From NCBI RefSeq assembly GCF_900143005.1, contig NZ_FRCS01000011.1:62001-126000 (forward strand): a stretch of 64,000 nucleotides of DNA, in the 5' to 3' direction. Position numbers and translations under genes: made by a program. This stretch comes from Cryptosporangium aurantiacum. Lineage in GTDB: Bacteria; Actinomycetota; Actinomycetes; Mycobacteriales; Cryptosporangiaceae. Each line of letters starts with the position of its first letter. The stretch's first letter is position 1. Positions 39,921-50,051 of this stretch are shown piece by piece. Below the pieces are notes generated by a model. That model was not told where the DNA came from, did not search any database, and was given only the letters and a program-made list of their open reading frames with translations.

Positions 39921-40553
39921 TCAGACCACGAGTAGCGCGTGGACTTCGCGCTCCGGTAGCCGCGCGCGGCCGTCCAGGAACGCCAGCTCCATCAGCACCG
40001 AGAACCCGACGACCTCGCCGCCGGCCTGCTCGACCAGCGAGATCGCGGCCGCCGCCGTACCGCCGGTGGCCAGGACGTCGTCCAGCAGCAGCACCCGCGT
40101 GCCGGGCTCGAACGCGTCCGCGTGCACCTCGAGGACGGCCTCGCCGTACTCCAGCGCGTACGCCGCGGACACGGTCGCGCGCGGCAGCTTCCCGGCCTTG
40201 CGGATCGGCACCAGCCCGGCGCCGCTCGCGTAGGCGACCGCGGCCGCCAGCACGAACCCGCGGGCCTCGATCCCGGCGACGACGTCGAACGCACCGCCGT
40301 ACTCGGTCGCGATCGCGTCGATCACCTGGGCGAACGCCGGCCCGTTGGCGAACAGCGGCGTCAGATCCTTGAACCCGACGCCCGGCTTCGGGAAGTCCGG
40401 GACGTCGAGCACGTGGGCGGCGATCAGGTCGCTCACCGCGGCCGGCGTCACCGGACCGTTGCCGACCCGCCCGGCCAGCGAACCGTGCGAGGCACGCTCA
40501 CCGAGCGGGTGCCCGGCCACCACGGGCTCGGGCACCGATTCCGCTTCGGTCAT
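39921..40553 (-). CDS. apt: Adenine phosphoribosyltransferase
   Basis: Salvages adenine to AMP with PRPP. The 210-residue protein has FPKPGVGFKDLTPLF, the GIEARGF motif and the PRPP motif VLLLDDVLATGGTA. The first ~35 residues are an extra poorly conserved extension. The ATG at 40553 overlaps the secF stop (ATGA), so apt is coupled to secDF, a conserved actinobacterial arrangement. Confidence 0.95.
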   Translation of the reverse strand: MTEAESVPEPVVAGHPLGERASHGSLAGRVGNGPVTPAAVSDLIAAHVLDVPDFPKPGVGFKDLTPLFANGPAFAQVIDAIATEYGGAFDVVAGIEARGFVLAAAVAYASGAGLVPIRKAGKLPRATVSAAYALEYGEAVLEVHADAFEPGTRVLLLDDVLATGGTAAAAISLVEQAGGEVVGFSVLMELAFLDGRARLPEREVHALLVV

Positions 40554-41737
40554 CGCTTCTTCCGGTTTCCACCGGAGCGGCCGGGACGGTTGCCGCTCGG
40601 CCGCCGCCGCTGCTGCTGGGACGGCCGGTTCGAGGACGTCGTCCGCGTCGTGCCGGAACCCGCACCGGCGGTGGCCGGCTCCCGGGCGTCCTCATCGGCG
40701 TCGGTCGGCTCCTCGGCCTCAGCCGTCTCCTCGACCTCGGCCTCCGCCTCGGCGCTCTCCGCGGCCCTGGCCGCGGCAGCACGCTTGGCCCGGACGCGCT
40801 CCTTGAGCGCCTTGTACCGGGGCTCGCGCTCCTTCATGTCGACCAGCCACGGGGTCGCCAGGAACAGCGACGAGTACGCACCGGCCGCCAGACCGACGAA
40901 CAGCACTAGCGCGAGGTCCTTAAGCGTGCCGACGCCGAGCAGCCCGGCACCGACGAACAGCAGACCACCGACCGGCAGCAGCGAGATCAACGAAGTGTTG
41001 ATGGACCGCATCAGGGTCTCGTTCACCGCGTTGTTCGCGGCCTCGGCGTAGTCGATCCGGGACCCGCCGACGATGCCCCGGGTGTCCTCGGAAACCTTGT
41101 CGAACACGACGACCGTGTCGTACAGCGAGAAACCGAGGATCGTGAGCAGACCGACGATCGTCGACGGCGTCACCTCGAAGCCGATGATCGAGTAGGCACC
41201 CGCGGTCAGCATCAGGTCGTGCAACAGCGCGAGCAGCGCCGCGATCGCCATCTTCGTCTCGAACCGGATCGCCAGATAAGCGGCGACCAGCACGAGGAAG
41301 ACGATCAGTGCGATCAACGCTTTGTCGGTGACCTGACCACCCCACGACGAACTCACCGCGTTGTCGGTGATGTCGTTGGCCTCGAGCTCGTACTTCGCGG
41401 CTAGTGCCTGCTTGACCTCGGTGGTCTCGGGGCCGGTGAGCGTCGCGGTCTTGATCACGAACTTGGCGTCCGCGCCGCGACCGGCTTCCTGCGTCGTCTG
41501 CACCTCGACGCCGGTGGCCTCGATGGTCTCGGTGACCTGCTCCGCCGTGACGCCGCTCGGCTGCTTGAACACGAACGACGTTCCGCCGGAGAACTCGATG
41601 CCCCAGTTGAAGCCGCGGAAGACGAACGCGCCGATGCAGATCAGGATCAGGATCGCCGAGGCGATGTACCACCGCTTCCGCGACCCGATGAAGTCGATGT
41701 TGGTCTCGCCCCGGTAGAGGCGTCCGGCCAGTCCCAT
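40550..41737 (-). CDS. secF: Protein translocase subunit SecF
   Basis: Membrane partner of SecD that uses the proton gradient to help complete Sec-dependent export. The 395-residue protein has the SecF core with six transmembrane helices (LYRGETNIDFIGSRKRWY start, GIEFSGGTSF, GFSLYDTVVVFDKV). A long acidic and then basic tail follows, rich in Glu/Ala and Arg/Gly, ending in RPGRSGGNRKKR. I chose ATG 41737, one base after the secD stop with AAGGAG 7 nt upstream, over the earlier in-frame start at 41761 that overlaps secD. Confidence 0.95.
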   Translation of the reverse strand: MGLAGRLYRGETNIDFIGSRKRWYIASAILILICIGAFVFRGFNWGIEFSGGTSFVFKQPSGVTAEQVTETIEATGVEVQTTQEAGRGADAKFVIKTATLTGPETTEVKQALAAKYELEANDITDNAVSSSWGGQVTDKALIALIVFLVLVAAYLAIRFETKMAIAALLALLHDLMLTAGAYSIIGFEVTPSTIVGLLTILGFSLYDTVVVFDKVSEDTRGIVGGSRIDYAEAANNAVNETLMRSINTSLISLLPVGGLLFVGAGLLGVGTLKDLALVLFVGLAAGAYSSLFLATPWLVDMKEREPRYKALKERVRAKRAAAARAAESAEAEAEVEETAEAEEPTDADEDAREPATAGAGSGTTRTTSSNRPSQQQRRRPSGNRPGRSGGNRKKR

Positions 41738-41738
41738 C

Positions 41739-43712
41739 TCAGGACTCCTTCGGGCTGACACGACGGGCGGTCGCCGCGGGCCGTCCGGCTGCCCCGGTTC
41801 CGGGAGCGGCCGGGGTCTTACGCAGCGTACCGAGGCCCGAGAAACGCGGAGACGTGAACCGGCGCGAGCGGGACAACACGGCGACCAGCGGGTGGGTGAA
41901 GAGGAACACGATGATGACGTCGACGAGCGTGGAGAGGCCCAGCGTGAACGCGAAGCCCTTCACGGCGCCGACCGCGAGGATGTAGAGCACCGCGGCGGCG
42001 AGGAACGAGACCGCGTCCGCCGAGAGGATCGTGCGCCGGGCACGCACCCAGGCCCGCGGCACCGCCGAGCGGACGCTCCGGCCGTCGCGCACCTCGTCCT
42101 TCAGACGTTCGAAGAACACGACGAACGAGTCCGCGGTGATACCGACCGCGACGATGAAACCGGCGACACCCGCCAGCGTCAGCGTGAACCCGATCTGCCT
42201 GCCGAGCAGGATCACCGACGCGTAGATGATCGCGCCGGACGCGACCAGGCTGGCGATCGTCACCAGCCCGAGCGCCCGGTAGTAGAGCAGCGAGTAGACG
42301 ACGACCAGGCCCAGACCGATGCCGCCGGCCAGCAGACCGGCCTCCAGCTGCTCGATGCCGAGCGTCGGGCTGATCGACTCTGCGGTCTCGACCGTGAACG
42401 ACAGCGGCAGCGCGCCGAACTTCAGCTTCGCGGCCAGGTCCTGCGCGTCGGCCTTGCTGAACTGGCCGCTGATCTGGGTGTCACCAGTGATCACCTCGTT
42501 GGTGGTCGGCGCGGAGATCACCTCGTTGTCGAGGACGACCGCGACCTGCTTCTGCAGCGTCGCCTTGGTCAGGTTGGTCCACTTGTCCTGACCCTTGCCG
42601 GTGAACTTCAGGTTGACGACCCAGCCGCCCTGCTGCTGGTTGAACGTGAAGCTCGCGGTGTCGATGTCGGTACCGACGACGCCGGCCTTCTCCAGCTTGT
42701 ACTTCGTGTTGCCGTCACACGCGACGACCTGCTGGTTCACGGCGTCGATCGAACCGGCAGGCCGGTTGTCGAGCATCGTGCAGGTGATCCACGGCACCTT
42801 GAACTGCCAGTCCAGCGGCAGCGCGGCGACCTCGGCGTCGGTCAGCTTCTTGGCGCCCGGCTCGAAGATCGCGGCGAGCTGCGGGTTGGTGGCCGCTCCC
42901 GCGAAGTCCTCGGCGGTGCCCTGCGAGACGTAGGTCGCGGCGTCCTTGGGGAACTTGGCCAGCGCGGACTTCTGCAGCGCGGCCTGGCTCGCCGACGTCG
43001 GGGTGGCCGACGGGGTAGCGGACGCCGAGGGGCTCGCGCTGCCCGACGGGGTGGCGCTCGGAGCGGCCGACGGCGATGCGGACGTCGTCGGGCTGGGCGT
43101 GTCCTCCGCGGCCGGGACCGCAGCCGGGGCCGCCTCGGGCGCACCACCGCCGCCGCCGCTGCCGGACGCCGTCGGGCTCGCCCCGACCTCGGCGCTCGTG
43201 CTGGGTGACGGCGACGCGGTGCCCGACGTGGACGGGCTCGGGCTGGCCGTGCCGGACGTCGACGGGGTGGGGGTGGCGCTGACCGTTGCCGACGCCGCCG
43301 CCTTGATCGCCACGATGTCCTGGGCGGACTCGAGCACCGCCCGGAACCGCAGCTGGGCCGGTTCGCCGACCTGCTTGATCGCGTCGTTGTTCTCGCCGGG
43401 GGCGTTGATGACGATGTTGCTGTCGCCCTCGGTCACGACCTCGGCCTCGGCGACGCCGGTGCCGTTGACCCGGTTCTCGATGATCTGCCGGGCCTGCTCG
43501 AGCTGCTCGGCGTCCGGTGCCTTGCCGCCGGCCTGCGCGGCCCGCAGCGTGACGGTGGTGCCGCCCTGCAGGTCCAGTCCGAGGCGGGGGGTGAGCTTGT
43601 CCTCCAGCGAGCCATCGCCTGTGAAGAACACGAGCGCGTAGAGCGCGATCACGAGGACCGCGAGGGAGGTGAGATACCGCCCGGCACGCAGCTGTCCGCG
43701 AGGTGGTGCCAC
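41739..43712 (-). CDS. secD: Protein translocase subunit SecD with low-complexity insertion
   Basis: SecD half of the export motor. The 657-residue protein has an N-terminal transmembrane helix, the LGLDLQGGTTVTLRA motif, the periplasmic P1 head region, six helices in total and the SecD C-terminal signature (GVAGFIVAVGITADSFVVFFERLKDE). Residues about 139-243 are a Ser/Pro/Thr/Ala-rich tract not found in most SecD proteins. The start is GTG or nearby; the gap 43713-43919 separates it from yajC. Confidence 0.95.
   Translation of the reverse strand: MAPPRGQLRAGRYLTSLAVLVIALYALVFFTGDGSLEDKLTPRLGLDLQGGTTVTLRAAQAGGKAPDAEQLEQARQIIENRVNGTGVAEAEVVTEGDSNIVINAPGENNDAIKQVGEPAQLRFRAVLESAQDIVAIKAAASATVSATPTPSTSGTASPSPSTSGTASPSPSTSAEVGASPTASGSGGGGGAPEAAPAAVPAAEDTPSPTTSASPSAAPSATPSGSASPSASATPSATPTSASQAALQKSALAKFPKDAATYVSQGTAEDFAGAATNPQLAAIFEPGAKKLTDAEVAALPLDWQFKVPWITCTMLDNRPAGSIDAVNQQVVACDGNTKYKLEKAGVVGTDIDTASFTFNQQQGGWVVNLKFTGKGQDKWTNLTKATLQKQVAVVLDNEVISAPTTNEVITGDTQISGQFSKADAQDLAAKLKFGALPLSFTVETAESISPTLGIEQLEAGLLAGGIGLGLVVVYSLLYYRALGLVTIASLVASGAIIYASVILLGRQIGFTLTLAGVAGFIVAVGITADSFVVFFERLKDEVRDGRSVRSAVPRAWVRARRTILSADAVSFLAAAVLYILAVGAVKGFAFTLGLSTLVDVIIVFLFTHPLVAVLSRSRRFTSPRFSGLGTLRKTPAAPGTGAAGRPAATARRVSPKES
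42984..43298 (-). repeat. Ser/Pro/Thr-rich repetitive insertion inside secD
   Basis: About 105 residues with repeated blocks such as STSGTASPSP (twice in tandem) and SASPSASATPSA. It lies in the periplasmic P1 region. The base pattern is that of local tandem duplication. Confidence 0.8.
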
Positions 43713-43919
43713 GCTGAAAGGTCTCCTTCAGTGGTCGGGGCGGCAGGGTCTGTCGCCCCGGTGATTTCGCGCTACCGCCACCCGTGCCGGCGCTCGGCTT
43801 GCCGGGGACGGTGACGGTACGTCCGATTGGTGACGCTATCCGGTTGGCCCGCGCAGCGCAGGCCCTTGCGGCTCCGGTCGGCGGCGCGGCGCCGAGCACA
43901 CCGCGCTGCCGACACGGGT

Positions 43920-44408
43920 TCAGCTGCGGTCGGTGCTGCCCTTGGCCGGATCGGCGGCCGGGTCGCGAGGTGCCTCGGGCGCCGGCTTCTCGGCGACCGG
44001 CGTCTCGACGGCGGACGGCTCCACGGCGGGCGACTCGACGACCGCGGCGTCGGTGACCGGCACGTCGTCCTCGTCGACGGCGTCCTCGTTCGGCGCGAGG
44101 CCGGCCTTCACGGCCTCCTCGTCGGTGAGCACCTTGGCGATGGCGGCGCGCGCGTACCGGTTCGTCACGCCCGGCGAGACCTCCAGGACGACCGAGTCAC
44201 CCTCGGAGGAGACGACCGTGCCGTAGAGACCACTGAGGGTCATCACCGGCGCGCCCTCTTCCACCGCGTTCTGCATCTGGGTCATCTGCTTACGGCGCTG
44301 CGACTGCGGTCGGATGACCAGGAAGTACATCAGCGCGAACACACCGACCAGGAGCAGCAGCGGCAGGATGCTCCCGCCGCCCTGGGACTGTTCTGCGGCG
44401 TCTACCAC
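43920..44408 (-). CDS. yajC: Preprotein translocase subunit YajC
   Basis: Small single-span accessory subunit of the SecDF complex. The 162-residue product has a hydrophobic helix (ILPLLLLVGVFALMYFLVIRPQ), the basic RRKQM segment and the SLYGTVV / EVSPGV core, then a long Pro/Glu/Ala/Val-rich tail. The GTG at 44408 is chosen because GAAAGGG lies 6 nt upstream; an earlier in-frame GTG at 44423 has no ribosome-binding site. Confidence 0.93.
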   Translation of the reverse strand: MVDAAEQSQGGGSILPLLLLVGVFALMYFLVIRPQSQRRKQMTQMQNAVEEGAPVMTLSGLYGTVVSSEGDSVVLEVSPGVTNRYARAAIAKVLTDEEAVKAGLAPNEDAVDEDDVPVTDAAVVESPAVEPSAVETPVAEKPAPEAPRDPAADPAKGSTDRS

Positions 44409-44607
44409 GGAGGGCCCTTTCACACATTCGTCAGCGGGGTCTTGCGGGGGTGCGACTGCGGAAGTCTAGTAGCAGATGCTCGAGCGGCCGCCACGCGGTA
44501 ACCCTCCGCAGCAGATCGGGTCGCCGTGAGCCCCGATCACACCCGCCCAGAGCATTGTCGACGGATCGTCAACGACTCACCCACCGTCATCGTTCCGCGC
44601 CCGCACG

Positions 44608-45714
44608 CTAGGGGGCCGCGCGGAACGAGCCGCCGAACAAGTCGTCGGCGTCCGGTGCCACGGCACCCGCGGCGCCCGCCGCGAGCGCTGCCGGGGACCC
44701 GGGCGCCGGAGTCTTCCCGAGATGCGCCCACGCCGCGGGCGTCGCGATCCGCCCGCGCGGCGTCCGGGCCAGCAGGCCGGCCCGCACCAGGAACGGCTCC
44801 GCGACCTCCTCGACGGTGCCCGGCTCCTCTCCCACCGCCACCGCGAGCGTCGAGAGCCCCACCGGGCCACCCCCGAACGACGAGACGAGCGCGTCCAGCA
44901 CCGCGCGGTCGAGCCGGTCGAGCCCCACCCGGTCGACCTCGTAGACCGCGAGCGCGGCCCGCGCGACCTCCTCGGTGACGTAACCGTCGGCCCGCACCTC
45001 GGCGTAGTCCCGCACCCGGCGCAGCAGCCGGTTCGCGATCCGCGGGGTTCCGCGGGACCGGCCGGCGATCTCCGCCGCGCCCGCCGGGTCGATCCGGACG
45101 CCGAGGATCGCCGCCGAGCGGGCGAGCACCCGGCGCAGCTCCGCGGCGTCGTAGAAGTCGAGGTGGGCCACGAACCCGAACCGGTCGCGCAGCGGCCCGG
45201 TCAGCAGACCCGACCGGGTGGTGGCGCCGACCAGCGTGAACGGCTCCACGTCCAGCGGGATCGCGGTCGCGCCCGGGCCCTTGCCGACGACGACGTCGAC
45301 CCGGAAGTCCTCCATCGCCGAGTAGAGCAGTTCCTCGGCCGGACGGGCGATCCGGTGGATCTCGTCGATGAACAGGACGTCGCCGGGCGCGAGCGTGGTG
45401 AGCACCGCGGCCAGGTCGCCCGACCGTTCGATCGCCGGGCCGCTGGTCACCCGGATCGCGCTGCCCAGCTCGGCGGCGACGATCATCGCCAGGCTGGTCT
45501 TACCGAGGCCGGGCGGGCCGGAGAGCAGGATGTGATCCGGCGGGCGGTTGCGGCGCTGCGCGCTGCGCAGCAGCACTTCCAACTGCTCGCGGACGCGATG
45601 CTGGCCGATGAAGTCGGAGAGCATCCGCGGCCGGAGGCTGGTTTCGACGTCCCGCTCGTCCGGCGCGGCGTACGCCGAGACCACGTCATCCGCCGGGCCG
45701 CCGTCGGCGGTCAT
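44608..45714 (-). CDS. ruvB: Holliday junction ATP-dependent DNA helicase RuvB
   Basis: Hexameric AAA+ motor for branch migration. The 368-residue protein has [11 protein letters not shown] at the N-terminus, Walker A GPPGLGKT, Walker B LFIDEIHR, the sensor [18 protein letters not shown] and a winged-helix C-terminus. The ATG at 45714 overlaps the ruvA stop (ATGA); the longer open frame lies inside ruvA. The tail after the winged helix is Ala-rich. Confidence 0.96.
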   Translation of the reverse strand: MTADGGPADDVVSAYAAPDERDVETSLRPRMLSDFIGQHRVREQLEVLLRSAQRRNRPPDHILLSGPPGLGKTSLAMIVAAELGSAIRVTSGPAIERSGDLAAVLTTLAPGDVLFIDEIHRIARPAEELLYSAMEDFRVDVVVGKGPGATAIPLDVEPFTLVGATTRSGLLTGPLRDRFGFVAHLDFYDAAELRRVLARSAAILGVRIDPAGAAEIAGRSRGTPRIANRLLRRVRDYAEVRADGYVTEEVARAALAVYEVDRVGLDRLDRAVLDALVSSFGGGPVGLSTLAVAVGEEPGTVEEVAEPFLVRAGLLARTPRGRIATPAAWAHLGKTPAPGSPAALAAGAAGAVAPDADDLFGGSFRAAP

Positions 45715-46313
45715 CGGTTGCGTCCGAGCAGCTGGATGGCCCGGCGGAGCGCGGTGGACACCTCGACCGACCGGCCGTCGAACTCGCCCGCGACCGCCGT
45801 CACCGCGTCCTCGGCCTCCTTCGCCGACCAGCCGAGGCCGGTCAGCCCGTCGCGGACCTGCGCCTGCCACCCCGTGCCCGGCCCGGCGAGCCCCGGAACC
45901 GCGACCGGGTCCACGGACCCGATCCGGTCGCGCAGCTCGAGCACCAGCCGCTCCGCGCCCTTCTTGCCGATGCCCGGTACGCGGGTCAGCGCCGCGGTGT
46001 CGGCCCCGGCGATCGCCACGCGCACAGCGTCCGGAGAGTGCACGGCCAGCACGGCGAGGGCCAAGCGGGGCCCGACGCCGCTCGCCGTCTGGAGCAGTTC
46101 GAACAGCGACCGTTCGTCGTCGGAGGCGAAGCCGTAGAGCGTCAGCGAGTCCTCACGGACGACCAGGCTGGTGGCCAGCCGGGCCGGGGAACCGACCCGC
46201 AGGCCGGCCAGCGTCGCCGGGGTGCACTGCACGGCCATGCCGACGCCGCCGACCTCGACGACCGCACCGTCCGGCCCGACCGCCGCCACCTGTCCACGCA
46301 CCGACGCGATCAC
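45711..46313 (-). CDS. ruvA: Holliday junction DNA helicase subunit RuvA
   Basis: Tetrameric junction-binding protein. The 200-residue product has the OB-fold N-terminus ([12 protein letters not shown]), two helix-hairpin-helix motifs ([16 protein letters not shown] and [16 protein letters not shown]) and the C-terminal domain that contacts RuvB. It overlaps ruvC and ruvB by 4 bp. Confidence 0.96.
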   Translation of the reverse strand: MIASVRGQVAAVGPDGAVVEVGGVGMAVQCTPATLAGLRVGSPARLATSLVVREDSLTLYGFASDDERSLFELLQTASGVGPRLALAVLAVHSPDAVRVAIAGADTAALTRVPGIGKKGAERLVLELRDRIGSVDPVAVPGLAGPGTGWQAQVRDGLTGLGWSAKEAEDAVTAVAGEFDGRSVEVSTALRRAIQLLGRNR

Positions 46314-46996
46314 GCGCCCACCGCCCGACCCGGCGCCTGCGGCCCCGCATCCGGCCCCGCCGCCGACCCGCGCTCACCAGGCGCCCGGCCCGGCCCGGCC
46401 GCCGACCCGCGCTCACCGGGCGCCCGGCCCGGCCCCGCCGCCGACCCGCGCTCACCGGGCGCCGTTCGCGGCCCGGACGAGGTGCCACGGCCGCGCGCGA
46501 CCGCGGCCGCCAGGCGGGCCTGGGCGGGCGCCCGCCACAGGTGGCAGATCGCCAGCGCCAGCGCGTCCGCCGCGTCGGCGGGTTTCGGCGTGGACGAGAG
46601 CCCGAGGATCCGGGTCACCATCATTCCGACCTGCGCCTTGTCGGCGGTGCCCGACCCGGTGACCGCGGCCTTGACCTCGGACGGCGTGTGCAGCGCGACC
46701 GGAAGGCCCGCCCGCGTCGCCGCCACGATCGCCAGCGCCGCCACCTGCGCGGTGCCCATCACCGTCCGCACGTTGTGCTGGGCGAAGACCCGCTCGACCG
46801 CGACGACCTCGGGGCGGTGCTGCGCGATCGCCGATGCCAGCGCGTCCGCGAGGGTCACCAGCCGATGACCGAGCTCGGCGTCGGCCGGGGTACGGATCAC
46901 GTCCACGTGGACGAGGCCGCAGCGCCGCCCGGGCGCCCCTTCCACCACACCGACCCCGCAGCGGGTGAGACCCGGATCGACCCCGAGCACACGCAA
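46310..46996 (-). CDS. ruvC: Crossover junction endodeoxyribonuclease RuvC
   Basis: Resolves Holliday junctions. The RNase H-like core carries the acidic residues D7 (GVDPGLTR), E68 (AVERVF) and the C-terminal pair D141/D144 ([11 protein letters not shown]). The protein is 228 residues, about 50 more than usual, because of a repetitive tail from residue ~165. The start is TTG at 46996 with GGAGGTG upstream. It heads the ruvCAB operon; a LexA-like box lies just upstream. Confidence 0.95.
   Translation of the reverse strand: MRVLGVDPGLTRCGVGVVEGAPGRRCGLVHVDVIRTPADAELGHRLVTLADALASAIAQHRPEVVAVERVFAQHNVRTVMGTAQVAALAIVAATRAGLPVALHTPSEVKAAVTGSGTADKAQVGMMVTRILGLSSTPKPADAADALALAICHLWRAPAQARLAAAVARGRGTSSGPRTAPGERGSAAGPGRAPGERGSAAGPGRAPGERGSAAGPDAGPQAPGRAVGA
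46352..46462 (-). repeat. 39-bp tandem repeat encoding the RuvC tail
   Basis: About three copies of a 13-residue unit ([13 protein letters not shown]), residues ~179-215. The copies are almost identical at the DNA level, which points to recent duplication. The unit is basic and disordered. Confidence 0.85.
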
Positions 46997-47009
46997 ACCC
47001 GTCCACCTC

Positions 47010-47023
47010 CGTACAGCTGTTCG
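47010..47023 (-). promoter_or_regulatory. Candidate LexA (SOS) box upstream of ruvCAB
   Basis: On the minus strand CGAACAGCTGTACG matches the actinobacterial SOS box CGAAC-N4-GTTCG with a single mismatch. It lies 14-27 bp before the ruvC start codon, in the 53-bp gap after yebC. ruvCAB is damage-inducible in mycobacteria; regulation here is inferred. Confidence 0.45.
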
Positions 47024-47049
47024 GTACGGACGTGATCAAACCACAGTTG

Positions 47050-47799
47050 TCAGCCGACCTCGGCCATGACCTCGTCGGAGACGTCGAAGTTGGCGTACAC
47101 GTTCTGCACGTCGTCGCTGTCTTCCAGCGCGTCGATCAGCTTGAACACCTTGCGCGCGGCCTCGGCGTCGAGCGGGATCTGCATGCTGGGCACGAACGAC
47201 GAGTCGGCCGAGTCGTAGTCGATGCCGGCGTCCTGCAGCGCGGTACGCACCGTGACCAGGTCGGTCGGCTCGCTGACGACCTCGAACTCCTCGCCCAGGT
47301 CGTTGACTTCTTCGGCGCCGGCCTCCAGCACCGCGAGCAAGACGTCGTCCTCGGAGAGCGAACCCTTGGGGACGATGATCACGCCCTTGCGGTGGAACAG
47401 GTACGCGACGCTGCCCGGGTCGGCCATCTGGCCGCCGTTGCGGGTCATCGCGGTGCGCACTTCGGACGCCGCCCGGTTCCGGTTGTCGGTGAGGCACTCG
47501 ATCAGCACCGCGACACCGTTGGGGCCGTAGCCCTCGTACGTGATCGTCTGGTAGTCGGCGCCACCGCCCTCGGCCCCGGAACCACGCTTGACCGCGCGGT
47601 CGATGTTGTCGTTCGGGACCGAGCTCTTCTTCGCCTTCTGGATGGCGTCGTACAGCGTGGGGTTACCGGCCGGGTCACCGCCGCCGGTGCGTGCCGCGAC
47701 CTCGACGTTCTTGATCAGCTTGGCGAACATCTTGCCGCGCTTGGCGTCGATGACGGCCTTTTTGTGCTTCGTGGTAGCCCATTTGGAGTGGCCGCTCAC
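47050..47799 (-). CDS. yebC: YebC/PmpR-family protein
   Basis: Conserved protein described as a transcriptional regulator in some bacteria and, more recently, as a factor that helps ribosomes on proline-rich sequences. The 249-residue product has the diagnostic N-terminus [22 protein letters not shown], the [14 protein letters not shown] core and the acidic C-terminus. The GTG start overlaps the pdxT stop. The proximity to ruvC is widely conserved. Confidence 0.95.
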   Translation of the reverse strand: MSGHSKWATTKHKKAVIDAKRGKMFAKLIKNVEVAARTGGGDPAGNPTLYDAIQKAKKSSVPNDNIDRAVKRGSGAEGGGADYQTITYEGYGPNGVAVLIECLTDNRNRAASEVRTAMTRNGGQMADPGSVAYLFHRKGVIIVPKGSLSEDDVLLAVLEAGAEEVNDLGEEFEVVSEPTDLVTVRTALQDAGIDYDSADSSFVPSMQIPLDAEAARKVFKLIDALEDSDDVQNVYANFDVSDEVMAEVG

Positions 47800-48454
47800 C
47801 GTACTGCCTCCTCGATCGTCTGCCCGCCGTTGGTCGGCACTGTCGCTGTCTCCCGAACCATCCGCACGAACAACTCGTGCACGCGGAGGTCACCCGTCAA
47901 CTCCGGGTGGAAGGAGGTCGCCAGCAGGTTGCCCTGCCGGACCGCGACGATCCTACCGTCCGCGGGGCCACCGCTTACCCGAGCGAGGATCTCGACGTCC
48001 GGACCGGTCGATTCCACCCACGGCGCGCGAATGAAGACCGCGTGGACGGGGGCGCCCTCGACCTCGGCGAACGCCAGGTCGGTCTCGAACGAGTCGACCT
48101 GGCGTCCGAACGCGTTACGGCGGACGACCATGGTGATGCCGCCGAAGCTCTCCTGATCCGGCCGTCCGTCGAGGACGGTCGAGGCCAGCATGATCATCCC
48201 GGCGCACGATCCGTACACCGGCAGCCCGCCGGCGATCCGCTCGCGAATCGGGTCGAGCAGGTCGAACACCCGGGACAACCGGCTCATCGTGGTCGATTCG
48301 CCGCCGGGGACGACCAGCCCGTCGACCTCCGCCAACTCGGACGGGCGACGCACGGGCACCGCGACGGCGCCTGCGGCCCGCAACGCGCTCAGGTGTTCAC
48401 GCACATCACCTTGCAGGGCGAAAACACCGATGAGGGGGGAGCTCACAGGGGAGG

Positions 48455-48458
<4 letters not shown>
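47796..48458 (-). CDS. pdxT: Pyridoxal 5'-phosphate synthase glutaminase subunit
   Basis: Supplies ammonia to PdxS. The 220-residue class-I amidotransferase has [22 protein letters not shown], the catalytic cysteine at C85 (YGSCAGMI) and the His/Glu pair in SFHPELTGD. It overlaps pdxS and yebC by 4 bp. Confidence 0.96.
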
Positions 48459-49363
<905 letters not shown>

Positions 49364-49443
49364 GGTTATCCGGCCTTTCGGTCGATTCTGGGTGTGTTTC
49401 TTACCGGAGAAATCTCTTCATCGTAGCTCCGGCGGCGGGGAGC

Positions 49444-49980
49444 TCACGACTGGCCGGTTGTGGCCCTTCCGACATCCTCGGCGGCCCGGCGCAGGGCTTC
49501 CTGCTCCCGGCGCTCGTGGTCGACGGCGTCCAGATCGAGCTCGTCGACGTCGAAGTACTGCGGGAGCGGCCGCCTGCGGGCCAGCCAGAACGTGCGCGGG
49601 ATCCGGGCCGTGCGCAGCGAGCGGGTGTCGCGGACCGCGTCGTTGTAGACCTGCCTGGCGACGACCAGGCGGCGGTTCTCGGCGAGCAGCGCGGGTGCCT
49701 CCAGCGCGTCGGCACCGAGGTGCCGCAGCTCGCGCACCAGGTCGTTCTCGGCGCCCTGCCGGGCGTCGGAGTCGGGGCGGCCGCTGGTCAGCGCGGCCTT
49801 CGCCACCTCGTGCACGCCGGGTAGCTCAGCGGCGGCCTCGGCACGACGGCCGAGCTGCTCCTCCAGCGCGTCCAGAGCGGCGCGGGTGCGGGCGGTGAGC
49901 CTGGCGATGCGGCGGGAGAGCCACCAGACGTAGAGCAGCACGAGCGTCAGCGCCACGACGATGACGACGGGCCAGTCCAC
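49444..49980 (-). CDS. LemA-like membrane-anchored helical protein
   Basis: 178-residue protein with one N-terminal transmembrane helix (VVIVVALTLVLLYVWWL, residues 5-21) and a long helical domain. Segments such as ENDLVRELRHLG, LLAENRRLVVARQVYNDAVRD and IPRTFWLA resemble the LemA fold. It lies 80 bp upstream of pdxS and 71 bp downstream of pimA on the same strand. Function unknown; LemA assignment is by motif resemblance. Confidence 0.7.
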   Translation of the reverse strand: MDWPVVIVVALTLVLLYVWWLSRRIARLTARTRAALDALEEQLGRRAEAAAELPGVHEVAKAALTSGRPDSDARQGAENDLVRELRHLGADALEAPALLAENRRLVVARQVYNDAVRDTRSLRTARIPRTFWLARRRPLPQYFDVDELDLDAVDHERREQEALRRAAEDVGRATTGQS

Positions 49981-50051
49981 GCGTCGACTGTATCGGGTAT
50001 GTGCATCGTGAGTGTTACGGCGTGATGGTTACGACAGCGCGCAGTAAAACC

